From positions 1,037,230 through 1,101,229 of the forward strand of contig NZ_JASJAP010000001.1 in assembly GCF_030066995.1 (NCBI RefSeq): 64,000 nucleotides of DNA, given 5' to 3'. Each line of letters starts with the position of its first letter. Within the stretch, counting starts at the first letter, position 1. This DNA is from Erythrobacter sp. (lineage in GTDB: Bacteria; Pseudomonadota; Alphaproteobacteria; Sphingomonadales; Sphingomonadaceae). The notes below the pieces were generated by a model. The model saw nothing but the letters and a program-made list of their open reading frames with translations, was not told the origin of the DNA and made no database searches. This document shows, in pieces, positions 8,891-17,548 of this stretch. Made by a program: the position numbers and the translations under genes.

Positions 8891-9697
8891 ATGAACGCCT
8901 CCGCCCCCCCACCGATCCCACCTCTCGCTGAGGAGATTGCCGCTGCCCTCGAATGGTGGCGCGATGCGGGAGTGGCCGAGTTTTGCGACGATGACGCTAC
9001 GGCTTGGCTCGGCTCATCGAAGGACGACGAAGCGAAAAAGGAGACGGCGGCGGCAGGCCGAGCGCGGTCGGAAAGCCCGGAGCTTGCTTCCGTAACGCCA
9101 CAAAAAGCCCAAGAGAGATCGATCGAACGCGTCGATTTTTTTGCTGAGGGCCGACCTTCGACGCTGGACGAGTTCCGCGACTTCTGGCTTGAGACGCCGG
9201 GGCTCGACACAGTTGGAACACGCGGCCGCGTGCCCCCGCGCGGTGTTCGCGAACCGGAACTCATGGTCCTTGTGGTCGACCCGGAAGAGAACGACGTCGA
9301 CACATTGCTGTCCGGACCTCAGGGCCGTCTGCTCAACGCCATACTCAGCGCTATCCAGGTCGATCCCGATCGGACCTATATCGCTTCGGCCCTGCCGCGC
9401 TACACGCCGATGGCGGATACGAAAGCGCTGGCAGCCGGCGGGCTCGACGAAGTGTTGCGCTGTCACATCGAACTCGTTGCGCCAAAACGGTTGATGGCGT
9501 TTGGTGCAGGACTTGCCCCGTTTCTCAGCTCGGATGTAGCAAACATTCAGACACCTTTACCCATTGGTAACCACGTTGCGGCGAAGACCCCGGTGTTCAC
9601 CAGCGAGGGGCTCCGCAGTCTGATGGATGTCCCGCGCCTGAAGGCCCGGTTCTGGCGGAGATATATCGAATGGTCATCGCAGCGCGAAGAAAGCTAG
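8891..9697 (+). CDS. Uracil-DNA glycosylase superfamily protein, motif-depleted
   Basis: The 268-residue protein aligns by pattern with family 4/5-type uracil-DNA glycosylases, which excise uracil from DNA. A segment 'LMVLVVDPEENDVDTLLSG' stands where active enzymes have the 'GEAPG' loop, then come 'PQGRLLNAIL' and 'RTYIASALPRYTP'. A long Ala/Glu-rich N-terminal extension precedes this. The Fe-S cysteines of family 4 are not visible and the catalytic loop is changed, so activity is doubtful; it may be a structural or altered-specificity relative. The last 28 bases overlap the start of the lytic transglycosylase gene. Confidence 0.75.
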   Translation: MNASAPPPIPPLAEEIAAALEWWRDAGVAEFCDDDATAWLGSSKDDEAKKETAAAGRARSESPELASVTPQKAQERSIERVDFFAEGRPSTLDEFRDFWLETPGLDTVGTRGRVPPRGVREPELMVLVVDPEENDVDTLLSGPQGRLLNAILSAIQVDPDRTYIASALPRYTPMADTKALAAGGLDEVLRCHIELVAPKRLMAFGAGLAPFLSSDVANIQTPLPIGNHVAAKTPVFTSEGLRSLMDVPRLKARFWRRYIEWSSQREES

Positions 9698-11478
9698 CCT
9701 CCTGGTCTGGCATCGGGCTTTGCGCGGCCGCTTTTCTCTTCGGGAACCAGGGCGCGCTGGCGCAATCTCTCGAGATCCCGGGCAGTATGGCGGCACACTA
9801 CGAGAACGCCCCGGATATCTCCACGCGTCTGAGCCGAGCGCTGCCGCGGATCCTTTCCGAGCAGCAGCGGGCACGTTATCGGGCCGTCTTCGCCGCGATC
9901 GACGCTGAAGACTGGAAGACGGTCGAGACGCAGCTCAAGAACGCGCGCGGCGAAGTCCTCTACCAAGTGGCGCTTGCCGAGTATTTTACGCATGCGCGAA
10001 GTCCAAAAGTCGGCGGTGAGCGGATCGCGGAGTGGTTTCGGGACGGAGTCCATTTGCCGCAATCGGAGCAATTGGGTCGGATGGGAGCCAGGCGAGGCCT
10101 CGATGACCTCCCAACTTTTCCCAGCGAGCAGGCGCTGCGTTTTCAGACAGGCGCCGCCAAGCGCATCCGCCCCCGCACCGTGCGCGACGGTACAATGCCC
10201 GAACGCAGCCGCTTGGCTGTTCTCGAAGCGATCAAGAACGATGATCCCGTAACCGCGCACACCGCTCTGGTGGAGGTCGACGCTCAGCTGAGCTCCGAAG
10301 CGCGGGCCGAATGGCGGCAGCGCGTGGCGTGGAGCTTTTACATCGAGAACGACGACACAAGCGCGCTGGCGATTGCCGAGACCGTAGCTGATGGCAGCGG
10401 GCCCTGGGTTGCCGAAGGCGAATGGGTTGCCGGGCTGGCGTCCTGGCGACTTGGTTATTGCGATCTCGCGGCCAACGCCTTTGCCAAGGCGGCCTACACA
10501 TCCACCAACCTCGAGCTTACGGCGGCGGCGCATTACTGGGCGCACCGCGCGCTTATTCGTTGCCGCGAACCGGGCCGAGCGCAAGACCACCTTTTGAACG
10601 CCGCGCAATACAGCGAAACGCTCTACGGAATGCTCGCGGGCGATCAGCTCGGCCTTGCGCTGGCGCCCATGAGCGTTGGTGCGGGCTTTACCTCCGACGA
10701 CTGGCGCCTGTTGCAAGCGCGCCCGAACGCTCAGGTTGCCGTTGCGTTGATAGAGGTGGGCCAGACAAGCCTTGCCGACGAAGTGCTGCGACACGAAGCC
10801 AAGATCGGCGGCGCCCGCGCTTACACCTCGCTGGCGAGGCTGGCGCGCGAATTGGGTCTTCCCTCCACCCAGCTCTTCATGGCGCACCACGCGCCTTACG
10901 GGGAGCGGGCCGACCCGGCGCTGCGTTATCCGGTGGCGAGCTGGCGTCCCAAGACAGGCTGGCGGGTCGATCCGGCGCTCGCCTTTGCCCACGCGCTTCA
11001 GGAGTCGAACTTTCGCGCCTCCGCCGTGAGCCCCGCAAACGCACGCGGGCTGATGCAGATCATGCCGGGCACGGCGCGCGATCACAATCGCAGGATGAAC
11101 CTTGGCGCAAGCTACGCCGATCTCAACGATCCCGAGGTCAACCTTGCCTATGGCCAGCGGCATCTCGAGATGCTGCGCGATGCGCCAGCCACGGGCGGCA
11201 AGCTGCCCAAGATCATGGCGGCCTACAACGCTGGTCTGGTACCGGTGACGCGTTGGAACGCCGAGATCAGGGACTTTGGCGATCCTCTGCTCTGGATGGA
11301 ATCGATCCCGTACTGGGAGACGCGCGGCTACGTCGCGATCGTGATGCGCAACTACTGGATGTATGAGCGCGCGGCGGGCGTCCCCTCCCCCTCGCGCCGA
11401 GCGCTGGCGCAAGGGCGCTGGCCAGACTTTCCCGTGGTCTCTAGGGTGCGCAGCGCGCAACTGGGGCGTGGCGAATAG
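9670..11478 (+). CDS. Soluble-type lytic murein transglycosylase
   Basis: The 602-residue protein is an Slt70-like lytic transglycosylase that cleaves peptidoglycan with formation of 1,6-anhydro-muramic acid. It has a signal peptide (residues about 1-32, ending 'QGALAQ'), a long helical superhelix region, and a C-terminal SLT domain with 'ALQESNFRASAVSPANARG' followed by 'LMQIMPGTA'; E445 in 'QESNF' is the expected catalytic acid. 'AAYNAG' follows near residue 517. GGAG lies about 8 bases before the ATG. It starts inside the glycosylase gene, so the two are co-expressed. Confidence 0.95.
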   Translation: MVIAARRKLASWSGIGLCAAAFLFGNQGALAQSLEIPGSMAAHYENAPDISTRLSRALPRILSEQQRARYRAVFAAIDAEDWKTVETQLKNARGEVLYQVALAEYFTHARSPKVGGERIAEWFRDGVHLPQSEQLGRMGARRGLDDLPTFPSEQALRFQTGAAKRIRPRTVRDGTMPERSRLAVLEAIKNDDPVTAHTALVEVDAQLSSEARAEWRQRVAWSFYIENDDTSALAIAETVADGSGPWVAEGEWVAGLASWRLGYCDLAANAFAKAAYTSTNLELTAAAHYWAHRALIRCREPGRAQDHLLNAAQYSETLYGMLAGDQLGLALAPMSVGAGFTSDDWRLLQARPNAQVAVALIEVGQTSLADEVLRHEAKIGGARAYTSLARLARELGLPSTQLFMAHHAPYGERADPALRYPVASWRPKTGWRVDPALAFAHALQESNFRASAVSPANARGLMQIMPGTARDHNRRMNLGASYADLNDPEVNLAYGQRHLEMLRDAPATGGKLPKIMAAYNAGLVPVTRWNAEIRDFGDPLLWMESIPYWETRGYVAIVMRNYWMYERAAGVPSPSRRALAQGRWPDFPVVSRVRSAQLGRGE

Positions 11479-11496
11479 GGAAGGGATAACAGCGCC

Positions 11497-12027
11497 GTGG
11501 CGATCGATCCGGAGAAGATATTCCAACCGATCAATATCGCGGTCCTGACGGTCTCCGACACACGCACGCCCGAAACCGATACGTCGGGCAACATCCTGGT
11601 GAAACGACTGGAAGACGCTGGACACACGCTGGCCGCACGGGCGATCGTGAAAGACGACGCAGATCTGCTCGCTGATCGATTCGATCGGTGGATCGAGGAC
11701 CGTGAGATCGACGCGATCATCTCCACAGGCGGCACGGGCCTGACGGGCCGCGACGTGACGCCCGAGGCGCTTTCGCGGATCGAAGGCGGGCGTGACATTC
11801 CCGGCTTTGGCGAGCTGTTTCGCTGGCTCAGTTACAAGACGATCGGCACCAGCACCGTGCAGTCTCGCGCCTGCGCGATCGTCGCGCGCGGCACCTACAT
11901 TTTTGCCCTGCCCGGCTCGAACGGCGCGGTGAAGGATGGCTGGGACGGCATCCTCGCCGAGCAATTGGACAGCCGCAATCGCCCCTGCAACTTCATCGAG
12001 CTGATGCCGCGTTTGCGCGAGAAATAG
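11497..12027 (+). CDS. moaB: Molybdenum cofactor biosynthesis protein MoaB/Mog family
   Basis: The 176-residue protein is a MoaB/Mog-like enzyme, which adenylylates molybdopterin before molybdate insertion. It has 'ISTGGTGLTGRDVTPEA' near residue 76, 'FRWLSYKTIGTST' near 108 and 'FALPGSNGAVKDGWD' near 137, all typical of the family. The start is GTG with GGGAAGGGA upstream. It follows the lytic transglycosylase by 18 bases on the same strand. No other Mo-cofactor genes are in view. Confidence 0.95.
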   Translation: MAIDPEKIFQPINIAVLTVSDTRTPETDTSGNILVKRLEDAGHTLAARAIVKDDADLLADRFDRWIEDREIDAIISTGGTGLTGRDVTPEALSRIEGGRDIPGFGELFRWLSYKTIGTSTVQSRACAIVARGTYIFALPGSNGAVKDGWDGILAEQLDSRNRPCNFIELMPRLREK

Positions 12028-12163
12028 ATCCGCTCGCCCATCGGCAGACGAAGGTGACAAAGCCGACACCCTGTCAACCGGCAATTCCGTCCTTTTCCCT
12101 CTTGGAAACAATGTCTTAAAACCATCCTGCGAAGTTGACACTTATCCTACTCGATCCACCTTC

Positions 12164-12182
12164 TGCGAAACTATTGTTCGCA
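12164..12182. repeat. Short inverted repeat TGCGAA-N7-TTCGCA
   Basis: The gap between moaB and the radical SAM gene (12028-12272) holds a 6-base inverted repeat with a 7-base spacer, about 90 bases upstream of the next ATG. It could be a protein-binding site or a weak hairpin. A very similar repeat (same arms, 8-base spacer) occurs upstream of the metal cassette at 59934-59953. Nothing else clear is seen in this gap apart from the SOS promoter. Confidence 0.35.
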
Positions 12183-12235
12183 AGGAAGTCCGATCCCAAG
12201 CGCAGGAGTACCGGTGTAGGAAAACGAATTCTGCG

Positions 12236-12267
12236 GTGACATCGCTCCGGTTGTTCTCTATACGTTC
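12236..12267 (+). promoter_or_regulatory. Promoter overlapped by a LexA (SOS) box
   Basis: A GTTC-N7-GTTC site, GTTCTCTATACGTTC at 12253-12267, matches exactly the alphaproteobacterial LexA box. It covers a fitting -10 hexamer TATACG (12259-12264), and GTGACA at 12236-12241 lies 17 bases upstream as the -35. LexA bound here would block RNA polymerase. The predicted transcription start falls within 1-3 bases of the ATG at 12273, so the message may be leaderless. Confidence 0.75.
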
Positions 12268-12272
12268 CTTTC

Positions 12273-13382
12273 ATGCGAACCCCGCTCTCCCACACCCATC
12301 CCGATGCGGAGAATGGACGCGGCGCACCTTCGGGTGATGTCTCGACACGCTTCGGACTGGCCGAGCGGGAAATAGATGGCGATTGGCGCGATTACATGCG
12401 GCAACTGGACGGTCCGGCGGTCAAGTTGCGCACCCGCGTCACCGAAGAACACCCCAAGAGCATCATCAGCTTCAACACCTCGCCCGATGTGCCTTTCGAT
12501 CGCTCGATCAACGCCTATCGCGGGTGCGAGCATGGCTGCGTCTATTGCTTTGCGCGCCCCACGCACGCTTTTCACGACCTTTCCCCCGGCCTCGACTTCG
12601 AAACCCAGCTGTTCGCCAAGCCCGATGCTGCACGGCTGCTGCGCGAGACGCTGGCCAAGCCCAAATATCGGCCCAGGCCGATTGCGATGGGGACCAACAC
12701 CGATCCCTATCAGCCGATCGAGCGCACCTACCGCATAACCCGGCAGCTCCTTGAGGTGTGCCTCGACGCGCGTCACCCGGTGACGATCACCACCAAGTCG
12801 GACCGGGTGATCCGCGACCTCGACCTTCTGCAAGAGATGGCGGCGAAGCAATTGGTCGCTGTCGCGATTTCGGTTACGACCCTCGATCCAGCGCTTTCGG
12901 GCAAGCTGGAGCCCAGATGCGCTGCCCCCGCCAAGCGGCTTGCGGCATTGGGCAAGCTGGTGCGCGCCGGTGTGCCCGCGCACTGCTCGATCTCGCCCAT
13001 CATCCCCGCACTCACCGATGAATTCATGGAGGCGATCATCGAACGGGTTGCAGCGTTGGGCGTCCAAAGCGTCGGCTGGATACCCTTGCGCCTTCCCCAC
13101 GAAGTCGCACCGCTGTTCCGCGAATGGCTCGACGTCCATTATCCCGAGCGAGCGGGCAAGGTGATGAGCATCGTGCGTTCGATCCGCTCAAAGGATGGAA
13201 AGGGCCGCGACAACGATCCCGACTTCTTCACGCGCATGAACCCGAGCGGCGTGTGGGCGGATTTGTTTCGGGCGCGCTTCAAGGTCGCGTGCAAACGGGC
13301 GGGCGTGGGGAAGCATCGCTTCGAGCTCGATTGCTCACGCTTCAGACCGCCGGAGGTCGGTGGGCAGATGCGGCTGTTTTGA
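12273..13382 (+). CDS. PA0069-family radical SAM protein (spore photoproduct lyase-like)
   Basis: The 369-residue protein belongs to the PA0069/SplB-like radical SAM family. The cluster motif 'YRGCEHGCVYCFARPTHAF' supplies C85, C89 and C92, with the CxxxCxxC spacing that binds 4Fe-4S and SAM. Downstream are 'MGTNTDPYQPIE', 'TITTKSDRVIRDLDLL' and 'SISPIIPALTDEFME', typical of the TIM-barrel core. The family is related to spore photoproduct lyase, but its reaction in non-sporulating bacteria is not established. The SOS box directly at its promoter points to a DNA damage role. The start may be leaderless. Confidence 0.88.
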   Translation: MRTPLSHTHPDAENGRGAPSGDVSTRFGLAEREIDGDWRDYMRQLDGPAVKLRTRVTEEHPKSIISFNTSPDVPFDRSINAYRGCEHGCVYCFARPTHAFHDLSPGLDFETQLFAKPDAARLLRETLAKPKYRPRPIAMGTNTDPYQPIERTYRITRQLLEVCLDARHPVTITTKSDRVIRDLDLLQEMAAKQLVAVAISVTTLDPALSGKLEPRCAAPAKRLAALGKLVRAGVPAHCSISPIIPALTDEFMEAIIERVAALGVQSVGWIPLRLPHEVAPLFREWLDVHYPERAGKVMSIVRSIRSKDGKGRDNDPDFFTRMNPSGVWADLFRARFKVACKRAGVGKHRFELDCSRFRPPEVGGQMRLF

Positions 13383-13499
13383 CACAAGACCACCATCGAA
13401 GTTCAGGCTCACGGGCCGGAGGTCTCGAAGATCCGAATGCGTAACCGTTTGTCAACGTCGAGAGAATAACTCCTAAACGAAGACGGGAGCACCTATCCG

Positions 13500-14039
13500 T
13501 TGTTACGCTTTCTGACGACCTTCGACTTCACATTGGAGAATATTCTCCAATTCGTCGTCTACAGCGCGATCTTTGGCGCGATGGTGTTTTTCACCGCAAG
13601 AAGTCTGAAGTCAGCGCCTGTTGATTCGGAGGGTTGGCAGTGGGTTCGGCCTTCCTTCATGCATCACTTTGCCGTGGTAGGGTCGCTACTCTTCTCACTG
13701 CTGATGTGGTGGCTCTACTTTTTCGTAGGGTCTGCGCGTGCGGATGCCGAGTACCAAGAAACGGGAATGCTGCTCCTAGCACTGGCATTCGGTCTCGGCG
13801 CACTTGTAGTCTGGTGGCTGTTCTACGCGAACAGGATCTGCTGGCGTGATGATCGGATCAGGCTTTGGACATTACGGCGTTTCACCGAGTACAGCTTTGA
13901 TGAGATTGTCGAGATTAAGCAGGCGAATGGCGAAGGCAATTGGAGGATCACCTTCGAAGATGGTCGGTCCGCTACGGTCTCGGAAATGAGCCACGGCTTT
14001 GATGATCTAGGTGATCATCTCGAAGAATATATGGTCTAA
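13500..14039 (+). CDS. Hypothetical membrane protein with a PH-like C-terminal part
   Basis: The 179-residue protein starts at TTG with GGGAGC about 8 bases upstream. Three hydrophobic segments are visible (about 14-33, 55-75, 87-107), followed by a cytosolic-looking region 'RICWRDDRIRLWTLRRFTEYSFDEIVEIKQ' in which short beta strands alternate, like bacterial PH domains. No enzyme motif is seen. The gene is less GC-rich than its neighbours. Its stop overlaps the convergent DUF1330 gene by 4 bases. Function unknown. Confidence 0.7.
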   Translation: MLRFLTTFDFTLENILQFVVYSAIFGAMVFFTARSLKSAPVDSEGWQWVRPSFMHHFAVVGSLLFSLLMWWLYFFVGSARADAEYQETGMLLLALAFGLGALVVWWLFYANRICWRDDRIRLWTLRRFTEYSFDEIVEIKQANGEGNWRITFEDGRSATVSEMSHGFDDLGDHLEEYMV

Positions 14040-14476
14040 CCAAACCCATCCCCCAACACGCCCGGTGCAAACCGCATTAACCGACTGTCCACCAGTGAAG
14101 CGGTGCGGTTGGTCACGGCCTTCTGATAATCCGGATCGGTCACCATCTCCAGGAACGCCGCCGAATTCGGGTAGAAGGCGACGAAACCATCGTGCCAGAC
14201 CTTTTGATCGGGCGTCGGCCCGGTGACCATCGTCTGGAACGCGCCGCGCCAGACAATCTCGCCACCGACGCGCGAAAAGATCGGGCCGCTCGTCTTGCCG
14301 TATTCCTCATACGCGCGTCGGCCCGACCACCCCTTGCCGTGATGCTCATGGTCCTCTGGATATTTCGCGAGATCGCGATAGCGCAGCAGGTTGAGCATAT
14401 GGATGGGCTCATCGCGCGGCAGGTCCTTGAACGCCTTCCAGTTTTCGGGCGACGGATCGATATAGGGCACCGCCAT
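14036..14476 (-). CDS. DUF1330 domain protein
   Basis: The 146-residue protein has the dimeric alpha/beta barrel pattern of DUF1330: 'PIHMLNLLRYRD' near residue 24, 'FSRVGGEIVWRG' near 67, and 'FVAFYPNSAAFLEMVTDPDYQKAV' near 98, followed by 'RLMRFAP'. Family members have no agreed biochemical role. It starts 6 bases after the acyl-CoA ligase stop, so the two are one operon; a linked role in lipid or acyl-group metabolism is only inferred from that. Confidence 0.85.
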   Translation of the reverse strand: MAVPYIDPSPENWKAFKDLPRDEPIHMLNLLRYRDLAKYPEDHEHHGKGWSGRRAYEEYGKTSGPIFSRVGGEIVWRGAFQTMVTGPTPDQKVWHDGFVAFYPNSAAFLEMVTDPDYQKAVTNRTASLVDSRLMRFAPGVLGDGFG

Positions 14477-14482
14477 CGCGTC

Positions 14483-16081
14483 TTACGCCTCCAGCTTGTA
14501 GTTGTGGAAGCGGTCGCGCAGGTCCTTCTTGCTGATCTTTCCCGTCGCGGTGTGCGGGATCTCGTCGATGAATTCGACCGCGTCGGGCAGCCACCATTTG
14601 GCGACTTGCGGCTTGAGATGCTCTATCAATTCGCCACTGGTGATCTGCGCGCCGTCGTTCGGGACGACGAAGAGCACCGGACGCTCGTCCCATTTGGGAT
14701 GCGGCATGCCGATACAGGCCGCCTCGGCGACGGCGGGATGGCCCACGGCGGCGTTTTCGAGCTCGACCGAGCTGATCCACTCGCCGCCCGATTTGATCAC
14801 GTCCTTGGTGCGGTCGGTCAGTTGCAGCGTGCCGTCGGGATGGATGATCCCGACATCGCCCGTGTCGAACCAGCCTTCGGGGCTGGCGGCGTCCTTGTCG
14901 GCCTTGAAGTAGCGTTTGATGATCCATGGCCCCCGGATTTGTAGCGCGCCCGAGGTCTTGCCATCGCGCGGCAATTCGGTGGTCATGTCATCGAGATCGA
15001 CCGTGCGCAGTTCAACGCCGAAGATCGGGCGCCCCTGCATCATCGTCTTGGCAACGCGCTCTTCGAAGCTGAGATCCTCCCAGTCCCAGGTGGGCGAGCC
15101 TACAGTGCCAATCGGCGAGGTTTCCGTCATGCCCCAGGCGTGCTGCACCCGCGTCCCGTTTTTCATCAGGCGCTCGATCATGAATTTGGGCGCCGCCGAG
15201 CCGCCAATGGTCGCGGCTTTGAGCGGCGGCAAATCGATGCCCTGCGCGTCGCAATACTGGAAATGCGCGAGCCAGACGGTGGGTACACCGGCGCTGTCGG
15301 TGACCTTCTCGCTCAGCATGAGCTCGTGCAGCACGGCCGGATCGTTAACCGCAGAGAAGACGAACTTCACTCCCGCCATCGCGCCCGCATAGGGCAGGCC
15401 CCAGGAGGCGGCGTGGAACATTGGCACCACGGGCAGCATCACCGAGGCCGCGCTGAAGTTGAAGGTTGCCGGCTGAAGTCCCGCAAGAGCGTGAAATACG
15501 GTTGAGCGGTGCTCGTATTGCACGCCCTTGGGGTTACCCGTGGTGCCCGAAGTGTAGCAGATCATGCACGGATCGGTTTCGTCCCCCGTGACCCAGTCGA
15601 AATCGCCATCCTGCGCGCCGATCCAGTCTTCGAAGGCGGGCGCGTGCTCGCCGCTGTCGAAGCAAATGTAATGCTCCACCGTCTTCCAGCGGTCCTTCAT
15701 TCTGTCGACGATCGGCTGGAAGGCCGCGTCGTAACACAGCACCTTATCCTCGGCGTGGTTGACGATGTATTCGAGCTGGTCGTCAAAAAGACGGGGATTC
15801 ACAGTGTGGAGCACCCCGCCCATCCCGGCCACACCGTACCAGCTGACAAGATGGCGTGAGTGATTCATGGCGAGACTTGCGACTTTGTCCCCTTTCTTGA
15901 GACCGAGAGCCTGAAGCGCCTGCGCCATTTTGAGCGCGTCGCGGCGAATGCCGGACCAATTCGTGCGTGTCTCGTTACCATCGGCCCAGCGCGTCACAAT
16001 CTCGCGCGCGCCATTCTCGCGCGCCGCGTGATCGATCACGTGTGTCACGCGCATGGTCCAGTCCTGCATGGCTCCCAGCAT
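14483..16081 (-). CDS. Long-chain fatty acid/medium-chain acyl-CoA ligase
   Basis: The protein activates fatty or related carboxylic acids to acyl-CoA through an acyl-adenylate. From ATG at 16081, chosen because AGAGGAAC lies about 7 bases upstream, it has 532 residues; an upstream in-frame start at 16123 lacks such a site. ANL landmarks are 'ICYTSGTTGNPKGV' (P-loop), 'HAWGMTETSPIG', 'WFDTGDVGIIHPDG', 'DRTKDVIKSGGEWIS' and the C-terminal lysine motif 'TATGKISKKDLR'. Its DUF1330 partner lies downstream. It is divergent from ompA across about 244 bases in which I see no gene. Substrate length is not determined. Confidence 0.94.
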   Translation of the reverse strand: MLGAMQDWTMRVTHVIDHAARENGAREIVTRWADGNETRTNWSGIRRDALKMAQALQALGLKKGDKVASLAMNHSRHLVSWYGVAGMGGVLHTVNPRLFDDQLEYIVNHAEDKVLCYDAAFQPIVDRMKDRWKTVEHYICFDSGEHAPAFEDWIGAQDGDFDWVTGDETDPCMICYTSGTTGNPKGVQYEHRSTVFHALAGLQPATFNFSAASVMLPVVPMFHAASWGLPYAGAMAGVKFVFSAVNDPAVLHELMLSEKVTDSAGVPTVWLAHFQYCDAQGIDLPPLKAATIGGSAAPKFMIERLMKNGTRVQHAWGMTETSPIGTVGSPTWDWEDLSFEERVAKTMMQGRPIFGVELRTVDLDDMTTELPRDGKTSGALQIRGPWIIKRYFKADKDAASPEGWFDTGDVGIIHPDGTLQLTDRTKDVIKSGGEWISSVELENAAVGHPAVAEAACIGMPHPKWDERPVLFVVPNDGAQITSGELIEHLKPQVAKWWLPDAVEFIDEIPHTATGKISKKDLRDRFHNYKLEA

Positions 16082-16325
16082 GGGTCGTTCCTCTCTCAAT
16101 GGATACGTTGTGCTTTGGCGCATTCATGCCGCGCACCATCAGCCTTGGCAACAGGTCTGGGCGAAGCGTTTGCCCGATCTCCTTGAGGCGATGCCGAACG
16201 CGCAAGCCGATGGGGTTTCGGTTTTGGGACCGGTCCGGGCTTGCCGAACAGGGAGCGCGACGATGCCAAGCGGCTGTAACAAAGCTCGCTTATCGCTGCG
16301 CCATAAGCATGGAGGACCTCACGAT

Positions 16326-17462
16326 ATGAAGAGAACCGCACTCTTGCTGGCATGCGCCAGCGTGCTTGTCGCCACACCGGTGGCCGCTCGCGAAGGGCCT
16401 TATCTTGGCGTTAACGCAGGCGTCAGCCTTGAGGACCAGGTCGACGTCGACACGGCCACCGATCCCGCGCAAAACGCCGCCTTCGCGGACACCGAAACCG
16501 GCCTCGATCTCGATGTCGTCGTCGGTTACGATTTCGGGCCATTCCGGCTCGAAGCCGAAGGGGGATACAAGCGCAACGGTTACAACGGCCTGACGGTCGT
16601 CCTGCCAGAAGTGGTGCCCGGCGCACCGGTTGCGTCCGGCACGGTCGTCCAGAACGAGCGGGACCTTACGATCTGGTCCGGGATGCTCAACGCTCTGATC
16701 GATATCGGCAAGGACGACGGCTTCAACCTTTTCGTTGGCGGCGGGATCGGGGTCGCCAATGTCGATATTCCTGTCGAGGTCGATGGCGTAGGCACTGTCA
16801 TCGATGATAGCGCGACCGATCTTGCCTATCAGGCGCTCGCCGGATTGCGTTTCCCGGTGACCGAGAACATCGATCTGGGACTGAAGTATCGCTATTTCGT
16901 GATCGATGATTTCAGCATCGATACGGCGGTGGGTGTGCCCGCCGAGGTCGATTATTCTGCGCATTCCATCCTTGCGAGCGTGGTTTACAACTTCGGGCGC
17001 AAGGCACCCCCGCCTCCTCCCCCGCCTCCCCCACCGGCGCCGCCGCCTCCTCCTGCCCCGCCGCCGCCTCCGCCACCACCACCTCCTCCTCCGCCGCCTC
17101 CTGTCGTTGAGTGCAACACCGGGCCCTACATCGTGTTCTTCGATTTCGATGAGAGCGAGATCACGCCCGAGGCCGCGCGCATCCTCGATGGCGCCGCGAC
17201 GTCCTATGCTGACTGCGGCTCGGCACGCGTGATGCTTGCAGGCCACACGGACCGGGCGGGCGCGGTGCAGTACAATGTCGGCCTGGCCGAACGCCGAAAC
17301 GCTGCGGTTGAAACATATCTGATCGGTCGCGGCATCGCCGCTGATCGCATCGCCAGCGAAGCCTTTGGCGAAGCGCAACCGATGGTTCCGACGCAAGACG
17401 GTGTGCGCGAACAGCGCAACCGCCGTGTGGAAATCACCTACGGCCCGGGCTCCGGTCGGTAG
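16326..17462 (+). CDS. OmpA-family outer membrane protein with polyproline linker
   Basis: From ATG at 16326, with GGAGGA about 9 bases upstream, the protein has 378 residues; an open frame extends upstream but lacks a signal. A Sec signal covers residues 1-21 ('TPVAA'). Residues about 22-225 are an 8-strand beta-barrel of the OmpA type ('YLGVNAG', 'YRFVIDDFSID' region, 'SVVYNFGRKA'). Residues about 227-259 are nearly all Pro with a few Ala, and about 262-375 are the peptidoglycan-binding domain ('VFFDFDESEITPEA', 'LAGHTDRAG', 'YLIGRGI', 'QRNRRVEI'). It tethers outer membrane to cell wall. A strong terminator follows. Confidence 0.96.
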   Translation: MKRTALLLACASVLVATPVAAREGPYLGVNAGVSLEDQVDVDTATDPAQNAAFADTETGLDLDVVVGYDFGPFRLEAEGGYKRNGYNGLTVVLPEVVPGAPVASGTVVQNERDLTIWSGMLNALIDIGKDDGFNLFVGGGIGVANVDIPVEVDGVGTVIDDSATDLAYQALAGLRFPVTENIDLGLKYRYFVIDDFSIDTAVGVPAEVDYSAHSILASVVYNFGRKAPPPPPPPPPPAPPPPPAPPPPPPPPPPPPPPPVVECNTGPYIVFFDFDESEITPEAARILDGAATSYADCGSARVMLAGHTDRAGAVQYNVGLAERRNAAVETYLIGRGIAADRIASEAFGEAQPMVPTQDGVREQRNRRVEITYGPGSGR

Positions 17463-17479
17463 TCCGGGCCGCTTCCGTC

Positions 17480-17517
17480 AAGAAAGGGCTGGAGGCGCAA
17501 ACCTCCGGCCCTTTCTT
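17480..17517. terminator. Rho-independent-type hairpin between ompA and dnaE
   Basis: A 16-base stem (AAGAAAGGGCTGGAGG pairing with CCTCCGGCCCTTTCTT, one G-T pair) with a 6-base loop lies 18 bases after the ompA stop. The stem base is A-rich on one side and T-rich on the other, so it can act in both directions for the convergent ompA and dnaE transcripts. Confidence 0.85.
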
Positions 17518-17548
17518 GGCGCATCCGGCAAGAGCCTGGAGCTGAAGG

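Noticed and set aside
7227..8894. 555-residue plus-strand open frame
   Set aside because: It is the antisense of the ETF-ubiquinone oxidoreductase; no domain is seen.
9694..12141. 815-residue open frame on the minus strand
   Set aside because: It is antisense to the lytic transglycosylase and moaB genes, has the Arg/His-rich composition of a shadow frame and no recognisable domain.
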